A stretch of 12,981 nt of DNA from assembly GCA_020061125.1 (NCBI GenBank), contig JAGUYV010000348.1, forward strand, positions 1-12,981, read 5' to 3'. Of the stretch, positions 1 through 7,404 are shown in pieces. The notes beneath the pieces are model-generated. The model had not been told where the DNA came from. It did no database searches and saw nothing but the letters and a program-made list of their open reading frames with translations. Numbering within the stretch: the first letter of the stretch is position 1; each line of letters opens with the position of its first letter. This DNA is from a bacterium. Its GTDB lineage: Bacteria > UBP15 > UBA6099 > DSWB01. Made by a program: the position numbers and the translations under genes.

Positions 1-133
1 GCGAGCCAAGCCCGCCCGCGCCCGCCACCAGCACGCGCGCGGCCGCAAGCTTCTCCTGCCCGGCCTCGCCGATTTCGGTGATGCCGATCTGGCGCGCATA
101 GCGCCGCCTCTGGTCCGCGGTCAATTCCGCCAT
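1..133 (-). CDS. ThiF/MoeB/HesA-family adenylyltransferase, N-terminal fragment
   Basis: Only the first 44 codons are in the window; the gene continues past the left edge. The translation starts MAELTADQRRRYARQIGI and leads into a glycine-rich nucleotide-binding loop VLVAGAGGLGS. The RYxRQ-x(n)-G-x-x-GQ-x-KL-x(n)-V-x-GAGGLGS layout is the classic start of E1-like adenylyltransferases (ThiF, MoeB, HesA), which adenylate the C-terminal glycine of small sulfur-carrier proteins in thiamine, molybdopterin or cysteine synthesis. The fragment is too short to choose between these. The start is the first ATG in frame; no strong Shine-Dalgarno sequence is visible. It lies 64 bases downstream of the nucleotidyltransferase gene on the same strand, so it may be the last gene of the kinase operon, although no functional link is obvious. 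Confidence 0.85.
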   Translation of the reverse strand, partial: MAELTADQRRRYARQIGITEIGEAGQEKLAAARVLVAGAGGLGS

Positions 134-197
134 GAAGTTATCATAGGGCGCGCGCCCGGCGATGTAAACGAATTGTACCGTGGAGAGGCTTCGGGGG

Positions 198-944
198 TCA
201 TGCGCCCTGGAACGCGCGCTGCGCGCGCTCGTAGGACGCCATGTCGCCGATGCAGTGCAACGGCTCGTCGAAGCGCATGGCGTGCACCGGGACCCGGCGG
301 CACAGCCATGCGATGAAATGGCCGGGCGCGTCGGATCGGGCGCGGTCATTGCCGAACGATTCGAGGTATTCCCCGATCAGCGACAGGCTCGTCTCGGTGA
401 GGATATACATGCAGGGAACGCCGTACTCGGATTTCGGATTCTCCGGCTTTTCCTCGAAGTCCACGATGCGATCGTTTTCGTCCAGGGACACCACGCCGGT
501 CTTGCGCAGCTTTTCGATGTCCGGCAGATGGCGCGCCACCACGCAGTCCGTGCCCTTGCCCTGCTGAAACGCAATGAACCGCGCCAGAGGAAAGGTATAG
601 ATGTTGTCCCCGGCCATGACCAGGAGCGGGCCTTGCGGCGGGTCCAGTTCGGCTGCGAGCTTGAGATCGGCGATGGCGCCGAGGCGGTTGTCGTTGTCCG
701 TGCTGCCGTCGTTGAGAAGGACCGTGTCGTTGCGATTCAGCGACGCCGTCCAGGACTCGAACTGCGCGTGATAGAACGCGTTTGTGATCACGGTGAGGCG
801 CCGGATTTCATCCGTGGCGAAAAGCTGCTCCGAGAGATGCTGAATCACGGGCTTTCCGTTCACGGGCAGCAAAGGTTTGGCGGTAGTGCGCGTGATGTCG
901 CCCATGCGCCGTCCGTAGCCCGCGGCCAGAATCAGTGCGTTCAT
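198..944 (-). CDS. Sugar-1-phosphate nucleotidyltransferase (RmlA/GlmU-like)
   Basis: A 248-residue protein of the NTP-transferase family, which joins a sugar 1-phosphate to a nucleoside triphosphate and releases pyrophosphate. Visible motifs are the N-terminal NTP-binding segment LILAAGYGRRM (residues 4-14), AKPLLPVNGKPV (22-33), the metal-binding GDN (112-114), the GVV...I-x-x-F-x-EKP block (150-167) and APGHFIAWL (206-214). The C-terminus ends soon after CIGDMASYERA, so there is no hexapeptide-repeat acyltransferase domain; the length fits a stand-alone pyrophosphorylase. The start is set by the MNALILAAG beginning; an upstream extension in frame is unlike the family and overlaps the kinase gene. 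Its ATG overlaps the kinase TGA (ATGA), implying translational coupling. From context the substrate is probably the 1-phosphate made by that kinase. The exact sugar and nucleotide are not readable from sequence. Confidence 0.88.
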   Translation of the reverse strand: MNALILAAGYGRRMGDITRTTAKPLLPVNGKPVIQHLSEQLFATDEIRRLTVITNAFYHAQFESWTASLNRNDTVLLNDGSTDNDNRLGAIADLKLAAELDPPQGPLLVMAGDNIYTFPLARFIAFQQGKGTDCVVARHLPDIEKLRKTGVVSLDENDRIVDFEEKPENPKSEYGVPCMYILTETSLSLIGEYLESFGNDRARSDAPGHFIAWLCRRVPVHAMRFDEPLHCIGDMASYERAQRAFQGA

Positions 945-2143
945 ACGATGCGCGCTCCATGCCCCATGCGGCAGAAATGGACTTCGCAGGCGTCCGCGAA
1001 ATCCGGGTGTTTCGGGGGATACTGGGTGGCGATGGCGTCGCGGATGGCGTCGCGGCGGGACGGGTCGGACAGGCCGATGCAGCAGCCCCGGAACCCCGCG
1101 CCCGAGAAACGCGCGCCGTACACGCCCGGCGTCTGGTTCAAGATTTCGGTGAGCGTGATCATGGGCGGGCAGCCGCACTCGTAGTTCTCAATGGAGCTGA
1201 CGCCGGATTCCATCATGAGCCAGCCCAGATGCACGAGGTTGCCCGTGGCCCAGGCCGTGCGGCCCTCCTGCACGCGCGCGCACTCGGTGAAAAAGTGCTC
1301 GACGCGCTTTTGCAGATTCGGCTCCAGGGCGTGCCCGTACTCAATGTATTCCGCGGGCTTGACATGGCGAAGGCGCACCCGCTGCCCCTCGGGCGCGGGC
1401 CGGCCCGCAAGTTCGAGGATGCGCCGCGCCGCGGTTTCGCACTCGCGCACCCGCTTGTTGTAATCCGTGTTCTCCAGCTTTTTGGCGACACCGGAATACA
1501 CCACCAGGATGTCGAACGGGGGCAGCGCGGTCACAGGCGCCACGAGCTTGAAACTGCCGCTCTGGCAATCCATGCTCAACAGGCGTTGGGCATGGGCCAG
1601 CAGGATCACGGACTGATCCAGAATGCCGTTGTTGAGGCCGATGAATTCGTTCTCGATCACGCGGTCGTGCTCAATGTTCTGCACGGCGTCCGCGGAGATG
1701 CCGTTGGCGTATTCGAGGGCCAGGAGGTAGGCCACGCCGCAGGCCGCGGATGAGCTAAGCCCGCCGATGGGCATGTCTCCGTGCAGCACCCCGTTAATAC
1801 CCGTTTCGAGGGGCCGTGCGCGGGTCAGGGCCAGGGCCGCGCCGCGGGCGTAGTCGCCCCAGTCGTGTGCGCGCGCGAACGGCTCGCGCACGGAAAAGGC
1901 CTGGGGCTTGGGAAAGTTGAGGCTGCGCAGGCGCACGCGGCCCTCGGGATTCGGCTCGAACACCAGGGTGATGCTGTTTTCGAGCGCCATGCCCGTGACC
2001 AGGCCGTGCTGGTGATCCACATGCGCGCCAAGCGGGCAGATGCGGAACGGCGCGATGACGGCCTTGAGATCCGCGGCGCGAGAGCCGAATTCCCTGATAT
2101 GCTCCCGCTTGAGCCGCTCTATGCGTTCTTCCTGTGTCTGCAT
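941..2143 (-). CDS. GHMP sugar kinase resembling plant galacturonic acid kinase
   Basis: A 400-residue GHMP-superfamily kinase, which phosphorylates a sugar at C1 with ATP. Seen: sugar-binding segment PFRICPLGAHVDHQHG (32-47), ATP loop GGLSSSAA (127-134), the catalytic-Asp block NGILDQS (Asp176) and the C-terminal motif GARFSGAGFRGCC (343-355). In galactokinase the first motif has GEHTDY. Here Glu is replaced by Ala40, as recalled for Arabidopsis GalAK (PLGAHIDHQ). The blocks around 127-180 and 313-355 (SSIENYECG, PGVYGARFSGAGFRGCC) also look almost identical to the plant enzyme from memory, and Tyr228 sits where GalAK has a specificity-determining Tyr. Galacturonate, or another uronic acid, is therefore a likelier substrate than galactose. 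The start is the ATG before QTQEERIERLKREH, with GGGAG 12 bases upstream. It is first gene of the operon, driven by the promoter at 2183-2212 and coupled to the nucleotidyltransferase by ATGA. Confidence 0.85.
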   Translation of the reverse strand: MQTQEERIERLKREHIREFGSRAADLKAVIAPFRICPLGAHVDHQHGLVTGMALENSITLVFEPNPEGRVRLRSLNFPKPQAFSVREPFARAHDWGDYARGAALALTRARPLETGINGVLHGDMPIGGLSSSAACGVAYLLALEYANGISADAVQNIEHDRVIENEFIGLNNGILDQSVILLAHAQRLLSMDCQSGSFKLVAPVTALPPFDILVVYSGVAKKLENTDYNKRVRECETAARRILELAGRPAPEGQRVRLRHVKPAEYIEYGHALEPNLQKRVEHFFTECARVQEGRTAWATGNLVHLGWLMMESGVSSIENYECGCPPMITLTEILNQTPGVYGARFSGAGFRGCCIGLSDPSRRDAIRDAIATQYPPKHPDFADACEVHFCRMGHGARIV

Positions 2144-2182
2144 GCTTGAATCATGCTCCCGGCGCCGGAAATTACGATGGAT

Positions 2183-2212
2183 ATTATAGTGCGGGGCGGG
2201 CCGGTCTGCCAC
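2183..2212 (-). promoter_or_regulatory. Likely sigma70 promoter of the kinase operon
   Basis: On the minus strand a perfect TATAAT (2188-2183) is preceded by GTGGCA (2212-2207, 4 of 6 matches to TTGACA) with an 18-base spacer. Transcription would start near 2176, giving a leader of about 33 bases before the kinase ATG at 2143. It lies after the cytochrome terminator, so the kinase operon appears to be an independent unit. Confidence 0.6.
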
Positions 2213-2230
2213 GGCGCGCATCGCACCACG

Positions 2231-2257
2231 AAAAACCGCGCCCGTTGCCGGGCGCGG
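2231..2257 (-). terminator. Intrinsic terminator of the multiheme cytochrome gene
   Basis: A perfect 8-bp GC stem (CCGCGCCC at 2236-2243 with GGGCGCGG at 2250-2257) closes a 6-base loop. On the minus strand it is followed at once by TTTTT (2235-2231). It begins 33 bases after the cytochrome stop codon and points in the same direction, so it ends that transcript. Confidence 0.88.
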
Positions 2258-2290
2258 CGGGAATTTCCGTGTCTATCCGCGAGCCTCGCG

Positions 2291-4579
2291 TCACTTCCAG
2301 GCGTCGCAGTCGAGTTCTGGTTTGGCGCACAGGCCCTTGGCCCCTTCGAGATCCAGGGGCGTGCCCTTTTCATGGCACTTCACGCAGGTCGTGGCCCTGG
2401 TTTTCGCCTTGGCCGTGTGCGCATCGTGGCACTCGCCGCAGCGCGTGTGCGCCTTAATCTTGTGCAGACCCTTTTTCTGGATATCGGCATGGCATTTGGC
2501 GTTCGTGCAGTTCGAGAACAGCGCCTTGCTGTTCCAGTCGTGGGGCTTGTGGCAACCGCCGCAGTCCGGCTCCTTGGCGTGTTCCGCGGGCAGCTTGGCC
2601 TTGATATCCTGGTGACAGTCTTTGGACGCGCACCCGGCCACGGTGTTCTGGTGCGTATCATGGCATACTGTGCAGACCGTGTGTCTGGTTCCCAGGGACT
2701 GCTTGGCAGGCTCCATGTGGCACTGCGCGCAGGCTTTGGATCCGTCCCGCTTCCAATCAAAGGACACATGGCATTTGTAACAGGATTTATGGTTTTCCTT
2801 GCCGGGATTGCGCTTGCTGATTTCCGCGGGCGAGTGGCAGGTTTGCGAACAGGTGTCCATGCGGTGGCAGGACGCGCACTGCGCGAGTTCCGTGCTCTTT
2901 TTGGTATTGACATGGCCCTTTTCGGCCCAGTCGCCGCGGTGCGTGATGCTTGTCTGCGACTTGTGGCACGCGCCGCAGAACTGCTTGTTGTCGTGGCACA
3001 GGTTGCAGAACGGTTTCGAGATCTGCGCGGGCTGCTTGTGGGCTTTGTACCAATCTTTGGCCTTGTGCGTGGCCGGGGCGTTGGTCTTGTGGCAATCCAT
3101 GCACAGGTCCGGGCCGTGGCACTTGGCGCATTCCGCGGTCTGCGCCATGCTGGCGTTCTTGTGCTGCCCGGCGTTGAATTCCGGGGTGTGAGGCAGGGTC
3201 ACGGCCTGATGGCAACCGGGACCGCTGCACGAGCCGGCGCTGTGGCAGTTCTTGCACAGCCCGGTTTTGGACTGCGGATCTTTCTTGTGCGTATCCTTGA
3301 AATTGGCCGGGTGCGAGGGCGCGACCACTGCGGAAGATTTCTTGTGGCACGATGCGCAGAACGCCGTGGTGTGGCATGCCGTGCACTCATCGGATTCCGT
3401 TCTCTTGACTTTGCCCGCGGCGATGTCGCGCAGATGCGCGGCGTGTCCCATGGCCCATTCGGCCGGATGCGCGGTCTTGCCCTGGTGGCACGAAATGCAG
3501 AAGCCCGTGTCGTGGCATTCGAGGCACTTGTTGCTCAAAGCTGTATTGGACGCGAACAGCGGGTGCGTTTTGACAAATTCCTCGGGGTGCATGGCCCGGC
3601 CCGCGCCCTCCATCTTGAACGCCTGCCCGCGCTTGCCGTGGCAGTCGTTGCAGAACTCCGCGGTGTGGCAGTTGAGACCTTCGCAGGTTGCAACCTTGTC
3701 AGCAAACTTGCCGTGATCCTGTTTGAAAGTCTTGGCGTTGTGTTCTTTCTTGATTACATGGCAGTCGGTGCAGAAGTCGAAGGTGTGGCACTGGGTGCAG
3801 TATTTGCCGTTTTCCTTGGATTCCTTGACATGGTCGAAGCCTTCGGCTGGGTGCGGGTTCTGGGTCACATGGCAGCCCCAGCAGTATTCGCGGCTGTGGC
3901 ATTTGCTGCAATCCTGGCCCGCTTCTTTTGCGTTGCGGTGATGCGGCTGCGAGATGCCCGCTTTCTTGAGCTGCTCGCCGGTGACCGAGCCGAGCTTCAT
4001 GCCCTGGGGGGCGTGGCACACGCTGCACTCGGACGAGCCTTTGCCGTGCAGATCGTTGTGGCAGTTCAGGCACAGGGACCGGTTTTCTCCGGCCATGAGG
4101 GAGACCGCGGTGTCGGGCTTGTGACCCGTGCCCTTGTGGCAGACCAGGCAGGAGATATCTTTGTTGAAATGCGTGCCGTGGTTCAGCTTGATGCCGTTGA
4201 CCACGATGGTTCCCTGCTTGATTTTGCCCTCGTGGCAGGAGAGGCAATTGCCTTCGGACAGGTGCGGTTCGAGGGCCTTATGGGTTTTTTCGCCGCCGCG
4301 CCTGATTTTGGCCAGGGCCATGGCGGCCACGCTGGGCGCTTTGTGGCACTCGTCGCATGGCGTGTCATTATGAAGTGACACGGCCCACGAAGCGTATGGC
4401 GCGCGCATTTCGTGGCATGTTTTGCACAGGGCGTTGGGCGCGCCGGGATGGAACAGAGCGGCGAGCAGCGCCGGGGGCAGGATCACAACCGCGAGAATCA
4501 CGGCGGTTATGGCGATGGTTTTTTTGCGCCTGTTGAGGAGCTGGCTCGGGGAAAGGCTGGCGTTCTGGTTTTTGGGCAT
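2291..4579 (-). CDS. NapC/NirT-anchored multiheme c-type cytochrome, 32 heme motifs
   Basis: A 762-residue cytochrome with one N-terminal membrane helix (about 21-42) after a basic stretch (NRRKK), and the rest outside the cytoplasmic membrane. I count 32 heme-attachment motifs: 27 CxxCH, four CxxxxCH (at 299, 451, 650, 691) and one CxxxCH (577). The first part (CKTCHEM at 52, CDECH at 75, then 112 and 144) resembles the tetraheme NapC/NirT/NrfH quinol-oxidising domain. Residues 224-581 hold nine heme pairs with four residues between partners (five in one case), repeated every 37-53 residues; single motifs fill both flanks. Its likely role is electron transfer between the membrane and periplasmic or extracellular partners. 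The start chosen gives MPKNQN just before the anchor; the reading frame is open 61 codons further upstream but that part looks non-coding. No clear ribosome-binding site or promoter was found. Two extra Cys (751, 758) end the chain. It is divergent from rseC and near the rnf operon. Confidence 0.93.
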   Translation of the reverse strand: MPKNQNASLSPSQLLNRRKKTIAITAVILAVVILPPALLAALFHPGAPNALCKTCHEMRAPYASWAVSLHNDTPCDECHKAPSVAAMALAKIRRGGEKTHKALEPHLSEGNCLSCHEGKIKQGTIVVNGIKLNHGTHFNKDISCLVCHKGTGHKPDTAVSLMAGENRSLCLNCHNDLHGKGSSECSVCHAPQGMKLGSVTGEQLKKAGISQPHHRNAKEAGQDCSKCHSREYCWGCHVTQNPHPAEGFDHVKESKENGKYCTQCHTFDFCTDCHVIKKEHNAKTFKQDHGKFADKVATCEGLNCHTAEFCNDCHGKRGQAFKMEGAGRAMHPEEFVKTHPLFASNTALSNKCLECHDTGFCISCHQGKTAHPAEWAMGHAAHLRDIAAGKVKRTESDECTACHTTAFCASCHKKSSAVVAPSHPANFKDTHKKDPQSKTGLCKNCHSAGSCSGPGCHQAVTLPHTPEFNAGQHKNASMAQTAECAKCHGPDLCMDCHKTNAPATHKAKDWYKAHKQPAQISKPFCNLCHDNKQFCGACHKSQTSITHRGDWAEKGHVNTKKSTELAQCASCHRMDTCSQTCHSPAEISKRNPGKENHKSCYKCHVSFDWKRDGSKACAQCHMEPAKQSLGTRHTVCTVCHDTHQNTVAGCASKDCHQDIKAKLPAEHAKEPDCGGCHKPHDWNSKALFSNCTNAKCHADIQKKGLHKIKAHTRCGECHDAHTAKAKTRATTCVKCHEKGTPLDLEGAKGLCAKPELDCDAWK

Positions 4580-4634
4580 GGCTTGTGAATGGCGGGAGCG
4601 GAACAGACAGCGTGCGGCGCGGATGCGGAAACTG

Positions 4635-4663
4635 TTGGTGGCTTCCGGCGCGGGCGCTACAAT
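4635..4663 (+). promoter_or_regulatory. Candidate sigma70 promoter of rseC
   Basis: TTGGTG (4635-4640) and TACAAT (4658-4663) are separated by exactly 17 bases. Transcription would begin near 4670. The leader then contains a short stem-loop with a GAAA loop (GGCGG at 4673-4677 pairing CCGCC at 4682-4686) just before the Shine-Dalgarno GGAGG at 4696-4700. The -35 match is only 3 of 6, so this is a candidate. Confidence 0.5.
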
Positions 4664-4710
4664 ACAGTAGGCGGCGGGAAACCGCCCAACACCCTGGAGG
4701 AACGCGAACG

Positions 4711-5202
4711 ATGCCGGATGAACATGGAACCGTAGTGCGCGTGTTGAACAAAGATCTCGCACTGGTGCGCACGCAGCGCAGCGGCGCTTGCGAGGGGTGC
4801 ACGCAAAGCGGTTCCTGCCTCACCTTGAGCGGCGCCCACGCCGTGGTGGAAATCCGCGCCCGGAACGCCGCGGGCGCCCGCGAGGGCGACTCCGTGGTGT
4901 TGCGCATGAGCGACAGCGCGTTCTTGAGCGCGTCCTTCGCCATGTACATGGTTCCGGTGGCGGCGTTCATCGCCGGCGCCATATCCGCCAATGCGCTTGC
5001 CGCACGCCTTGGATTGAACGCCGACCTCGGCGCCTTCCTGGGGGGGATTGGGCTGTGCGCCCTTTCCTTTGTCATGATGCGCGTGATCCTGCGCTTCATG
5101 CCCCACCACGAAGATGCGCTCACTCCCGTGATCGTGTCCCGAAGCGCCGGGCCGCCCCAACAGCAGGCCTGTTCCCTCACGCACCCGGACCGGACGGATT
5201 AA
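4711..5202 (+). CDS. rseC: RseC/SoxR-reducing-system family membrane protein
   Basis: A 163-residue protein with the RseC layout: a short cytoplasmic N-terminal domain with a cysteine cluster GACEGCTQSGSC (Cys27, Cys30, Cys36), two membrane helices (about 71-95 and 106-128) and a short polar tail. In gammaproteobacteria RseC acts in sigma-E signalling and is linked to the Rsx/Rnf complex that keeps SoxR reduced; in other bacteria the family is commonly found beside rnf genes and is thought to help the complex, without a settled reaction. The ATG is preceded by GGAGG at 4696-4700 with 10 bases of spacing, which fixes the start; an earlier in-frame ATG would add an unlike extension. It is the only plus-strand gene here, divergent from the cytochrome gene and convergent with rnfB. 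No convincing terminator is seen in 5203-5300, only a 12-base palindrome over the stop codon (CGGATT/AATCCG, 5195-5206) and a later pyrimidine-rich tract. Confidence 0.85.
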   Translation: MPDEHGTVVRVLNKDLALVRTQRSGACEGCTQSGSCLTLSGAHAVVEIRARNAAGAREGDSVVLRMSDSAFLSASFAMYMVPVAAFIAGAISANALAARLGLNADLGAFLGGIGLCALSFVMMRVILRFMPHHEDALTPVIVSRSAGPPQQQACSLTHPDRTD

Positions 5203-5300
5203 TCCGCGAACCGTCTGTTCTGTTGTCGGACCGTTTCTCCCTTCCTTTTGGTTTTCTAAATCACTGAATAACAAACATGCCGGGCGCGCGCATTCCGCGT

Positions 5301-7400
5301 TCACGCCTCGACGAACAATTCATCAAATGCAGACTGATCGAAGCACACATTGCCGCACTGCAGGCAGCGCTGGGACTCGCGATCGGCCTGGCCGGGCTTG
5401 AGGCCCAGCTCCACTTCCTTGAAGTTGAGCGAACGCTCGGCGATGGTCAGCTCGGGCATGTGCGCACGAGGCTCTTCCGCAACACCGGTGATGTGCGGAA
5501 TCAGCGCCTCGGGAGTGGGCTTGAGCAGTTCGCTGGGCGGCGCCGTGACTTCCTGCCCGGTCACGAACAGGTGAATGGCGCGCGCTGCGCGGCGGCCCGT
5601 GCCAAGCGCCTTGACCACGGTCTGCGGCCCCGTGAACACATCGCCCGAGGTGAACACGAACGGGATATTGGTCTGCAGGGTCTGCTCGTTGGCCGCGAAT
5701 GTGGACCACTTGGTGGTTTCCACGCGGTATTCCTCGGCTTCCTTTGCCGCGAACGACAGATCCGCGCGCTGGCCGATGGCGGACAGGATGTTGTCCACTT
5801 CCATGATCGTGTTCGAGCCTTCGATGGGCACGGGGCGGCGGCGGCCGCTGGCGTCCGGCTCGCCCAGTTCCATGCGGATGTATTCGAGCTGCGCCGCATT
5901 GCCGTCCTTGTTCGCATAAATCTTGGTGGGCGCGGCCAGAAAGTGGAACTTCACGCCCTCGCGCTCGGCTTCCACGATTTCAATCATGTTGGCGGGCATT
6001 TCCTTGCGCGTGCGGCGGTACAGGAGCGTGACATCCGCGCCGCGGCGCAGACTGGTGCGCGCGCAGTCAATGGCCGTGTTGCCGCCGCCGATGACAACTA
6101 CTTTCTTGCCAAGCGGAAGGGGCTTGTTCAGGCCCTGGCCGATGAGGAAGGTGATGCCGCCGAACACGCCCGGCAGGTCCTCGCCGTCGCAGCGCATGGC
6201 CGAACTGGTCCAGCAGCCAATGCCGAGCATGATGGCCTCGAAGCCGTCGTCCTCGCGCAGACTCTGGATGGTCATGTCCTCGCCCAGTTTCTTTCCGTAA
6301 TGCACGGGCACGCCCAGGTTCACAACCTGCTGGCATTCCCAGTCCAGAATTTTCTTGGGGAGCCGGTACTCGGGGATGCCGTAGCGGGTCATGCCGCCGA
6401 GCTTGGGCATCATTTCAAAGATTTCGGGGCTGTGGCCGAGCCTGCGCAGGAAGAACGCCGTGCTCAAGCCCGCGGGACCGCCGCCGATCACGGCCACGCG
6501 CTTGCCTGTGTTTCTGGCCACGCGGATGTTCAGCGTCGGACCCTGGTACATCTCGATGTCCGCGGCGTACCGCTTGAGGTGGTTGATGTTCACGGCCTCG
6601 TCCACGAAGCGGCGGCGGCATGCGTCCTCGCACGGGTGCGGGCACACGCGGCCGATGGACAGGGGCATGCAGTTGCGTTCCTTGATGGTTTCCACGGCGG
6701 CCAGGGGCATGCCATTCTTGATGTAGCGGATGTAGCGCGGGATATCAATCTGCGCAGGGCAGAGCTGGCGGCACGGGGGCACGCACTCGTCGGTGCGGTT
6801 GAAGGCCAGAAGCCGCTCGGACAGGGTTTCGAGGTGCAGGACATGGTGCGGGCAGTTTTTCACGCAGGTGCCGCAGCCCACGCACAAATTCGTGTTGATG
6901 ACCGGCATGTGATCCGGCCCCATCTCGATGGCGCCGAAGGGACACACGCTTTTGCAGGTGCCAAGACCCAGGCAGCTCATGCCGCATTCCTTGGCGCCGT
7001 CCCAGTACAGGGCGGCGGCGCGGCAGTCCTGGATGCCCTGATAATCGAAGCGTTCGTTTACGCGGTACGAACCGCGGCAGTTCAGAACCGCAACTTTGGG
7101 TTCAGCGTCCAGATCCACGGCCTGACCGATGGCGGCGCCCACACGGGCTGCGATGGCCGGACCGCCGGCCACGCACACATTGGCGCCGGCCTTGCCAGCC
7201 ACTACCGCTTCCGCTGCGGCGTTGCAGCCCGCAAACCCGCAACCGCCGCAGTTGGCGCCCATGAGCGCCTCTTCCACCATGGCGATGCGCGGATCCTCTT
7301 CCACGAAAAACACTTTGGAAGCCACTGCCAGCAGCAGCGAACACACGATGCCAAGGCCAAACATCATGGCCACGGCGATGATAATCGGGGTGATAGACAT
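5301..7400 (-). CDS. rnfB: RnfB fused to a GltD/NfnB-like FAD-NAD(P) oxidoreductase
   Basis: A 699-residue fusion; ordinary RnfB has roughly 200-330 residues. The RnfB part has a membrane helix (about 5-27), a [4Fe-4S] domain (Cys51, 54, 59, 76 in ANCGGCGFAGC) and a two-cluster ferredoxin domain (Cys140/143/149/153 and 173/176/179/183). The fused part, from about 200, follows the glutamate-synthase small-subunit plan: a cysteine-rich domain (Cys206, 210, 214, 244, 253, 257, 261), an FAD loop VIGGGPAG (304-311), a second nucleotide loop VIGGGNTAID (436-445) with YRRTRKEMPA (461-470), the FAD-closing TSGDVFTGPQT (584-594), and a C-terminal CLQCGNVC (679-686). The Arg-rich segment after the second loop is like that in NADPH-using GltD, so NADPH is possible. 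RnfB normally takes electrons from or gives them to ferredoxin; the fusion adds a flavin and nucleotide site in cis. The start has AGGA 8 bases upstream. It is last gene of the operon, 4 bases after rnfA. Confidence 0.95.
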   Translation of the reverse strand: MSITPIIIAVAMMFGLGIVCSLLLAVASKVFFVEEDPRIAMVEEALMGANCGGCGFAGCNAAAEAVVAGKAGANVCVAGGPAIAARVGAAIGQAVDLDAEPKVAVLNCRGSYRVNERFDYQGIQDCRAAALYWDGAKECGMSCLGLGTCKSVCPFGAIEMGPDHMPVINTNLCVGCGTCVKNCPHHVLHLETLSERLLAFNRTDECVPPCRQLCPAQIDIPRYIRYIKNGMPLAAVETIKERNCMPLSIGRVCPHPCEDACRRRFVDEAVNINHLKRYAADIEMYQGPTLNIRVARNTGKRVAVIGGGPAGLSTAFFLRRLGHSPEIFEMMPKLGGMTRYGIPEYRLPKKILDWECQQVVNLGVPVHYGKKLGEDMTIQSLREDDGFEAIMLGIGCWTSSAMRCDGEDLPGVFGGITFLIGQGLNKPLPLGKKVVVIGGGNTAIDCARTSLRRGADVTLLYRRTRKEMPANMIEIVEAEREGVKFHFLAAPTKIYANKDGNAAQLEYIRMELGEPDASGRRRPVPIEGSNTIMEVDNILSAIGQRADLSFAAKEAEEYRVETTKWSTFAANEQTLQTNIPFVFTSGDVFTGPQTVVKALGTGRRAARAIHLFVTGQEVTAPPSELLKPTPEALIPHITGVAEEPRAHMPELTIAERSLNFKEVELGLKPGQADRESQRCLQCGNVCFDQSAFDELFVEA

Positions 7401-7404
7401 AGCG

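Noticed and set aside
935-1753. A 272-codon plus-strand open frame opposite the kinase
   Set aside because: The kinase on the minus strand has all GHMP motifs; this frame has none and begins inside the overlap with the nucleotidyltransferase.
2600-4000. Repeating DNA pattern in the cytochrome gene considered as a tandem repeat or CRISPR-like array
   Set aside because: The period is irregular and the shared bases are just the Cys-x-x-Cys-His codons; it is protein-level repetition in a coding frame.
2153-4378. A 741-codon plus-strand open frame opposite the cytochrome gene
   Set aside because: It is the mirror of the heme-motif gene: Cys and His codons read in reverse give few stops, and the translation is a low-information Val/Ala/Arg/Leu run with no ribosome-binding site.
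5195-5206. A 12-base palindrome over the rseC stop codon considered as a terminator
   Set aside because: It has no loop and no T-tract right after it, so it cannot form a useful hairpin; it remains only a short palindrome.
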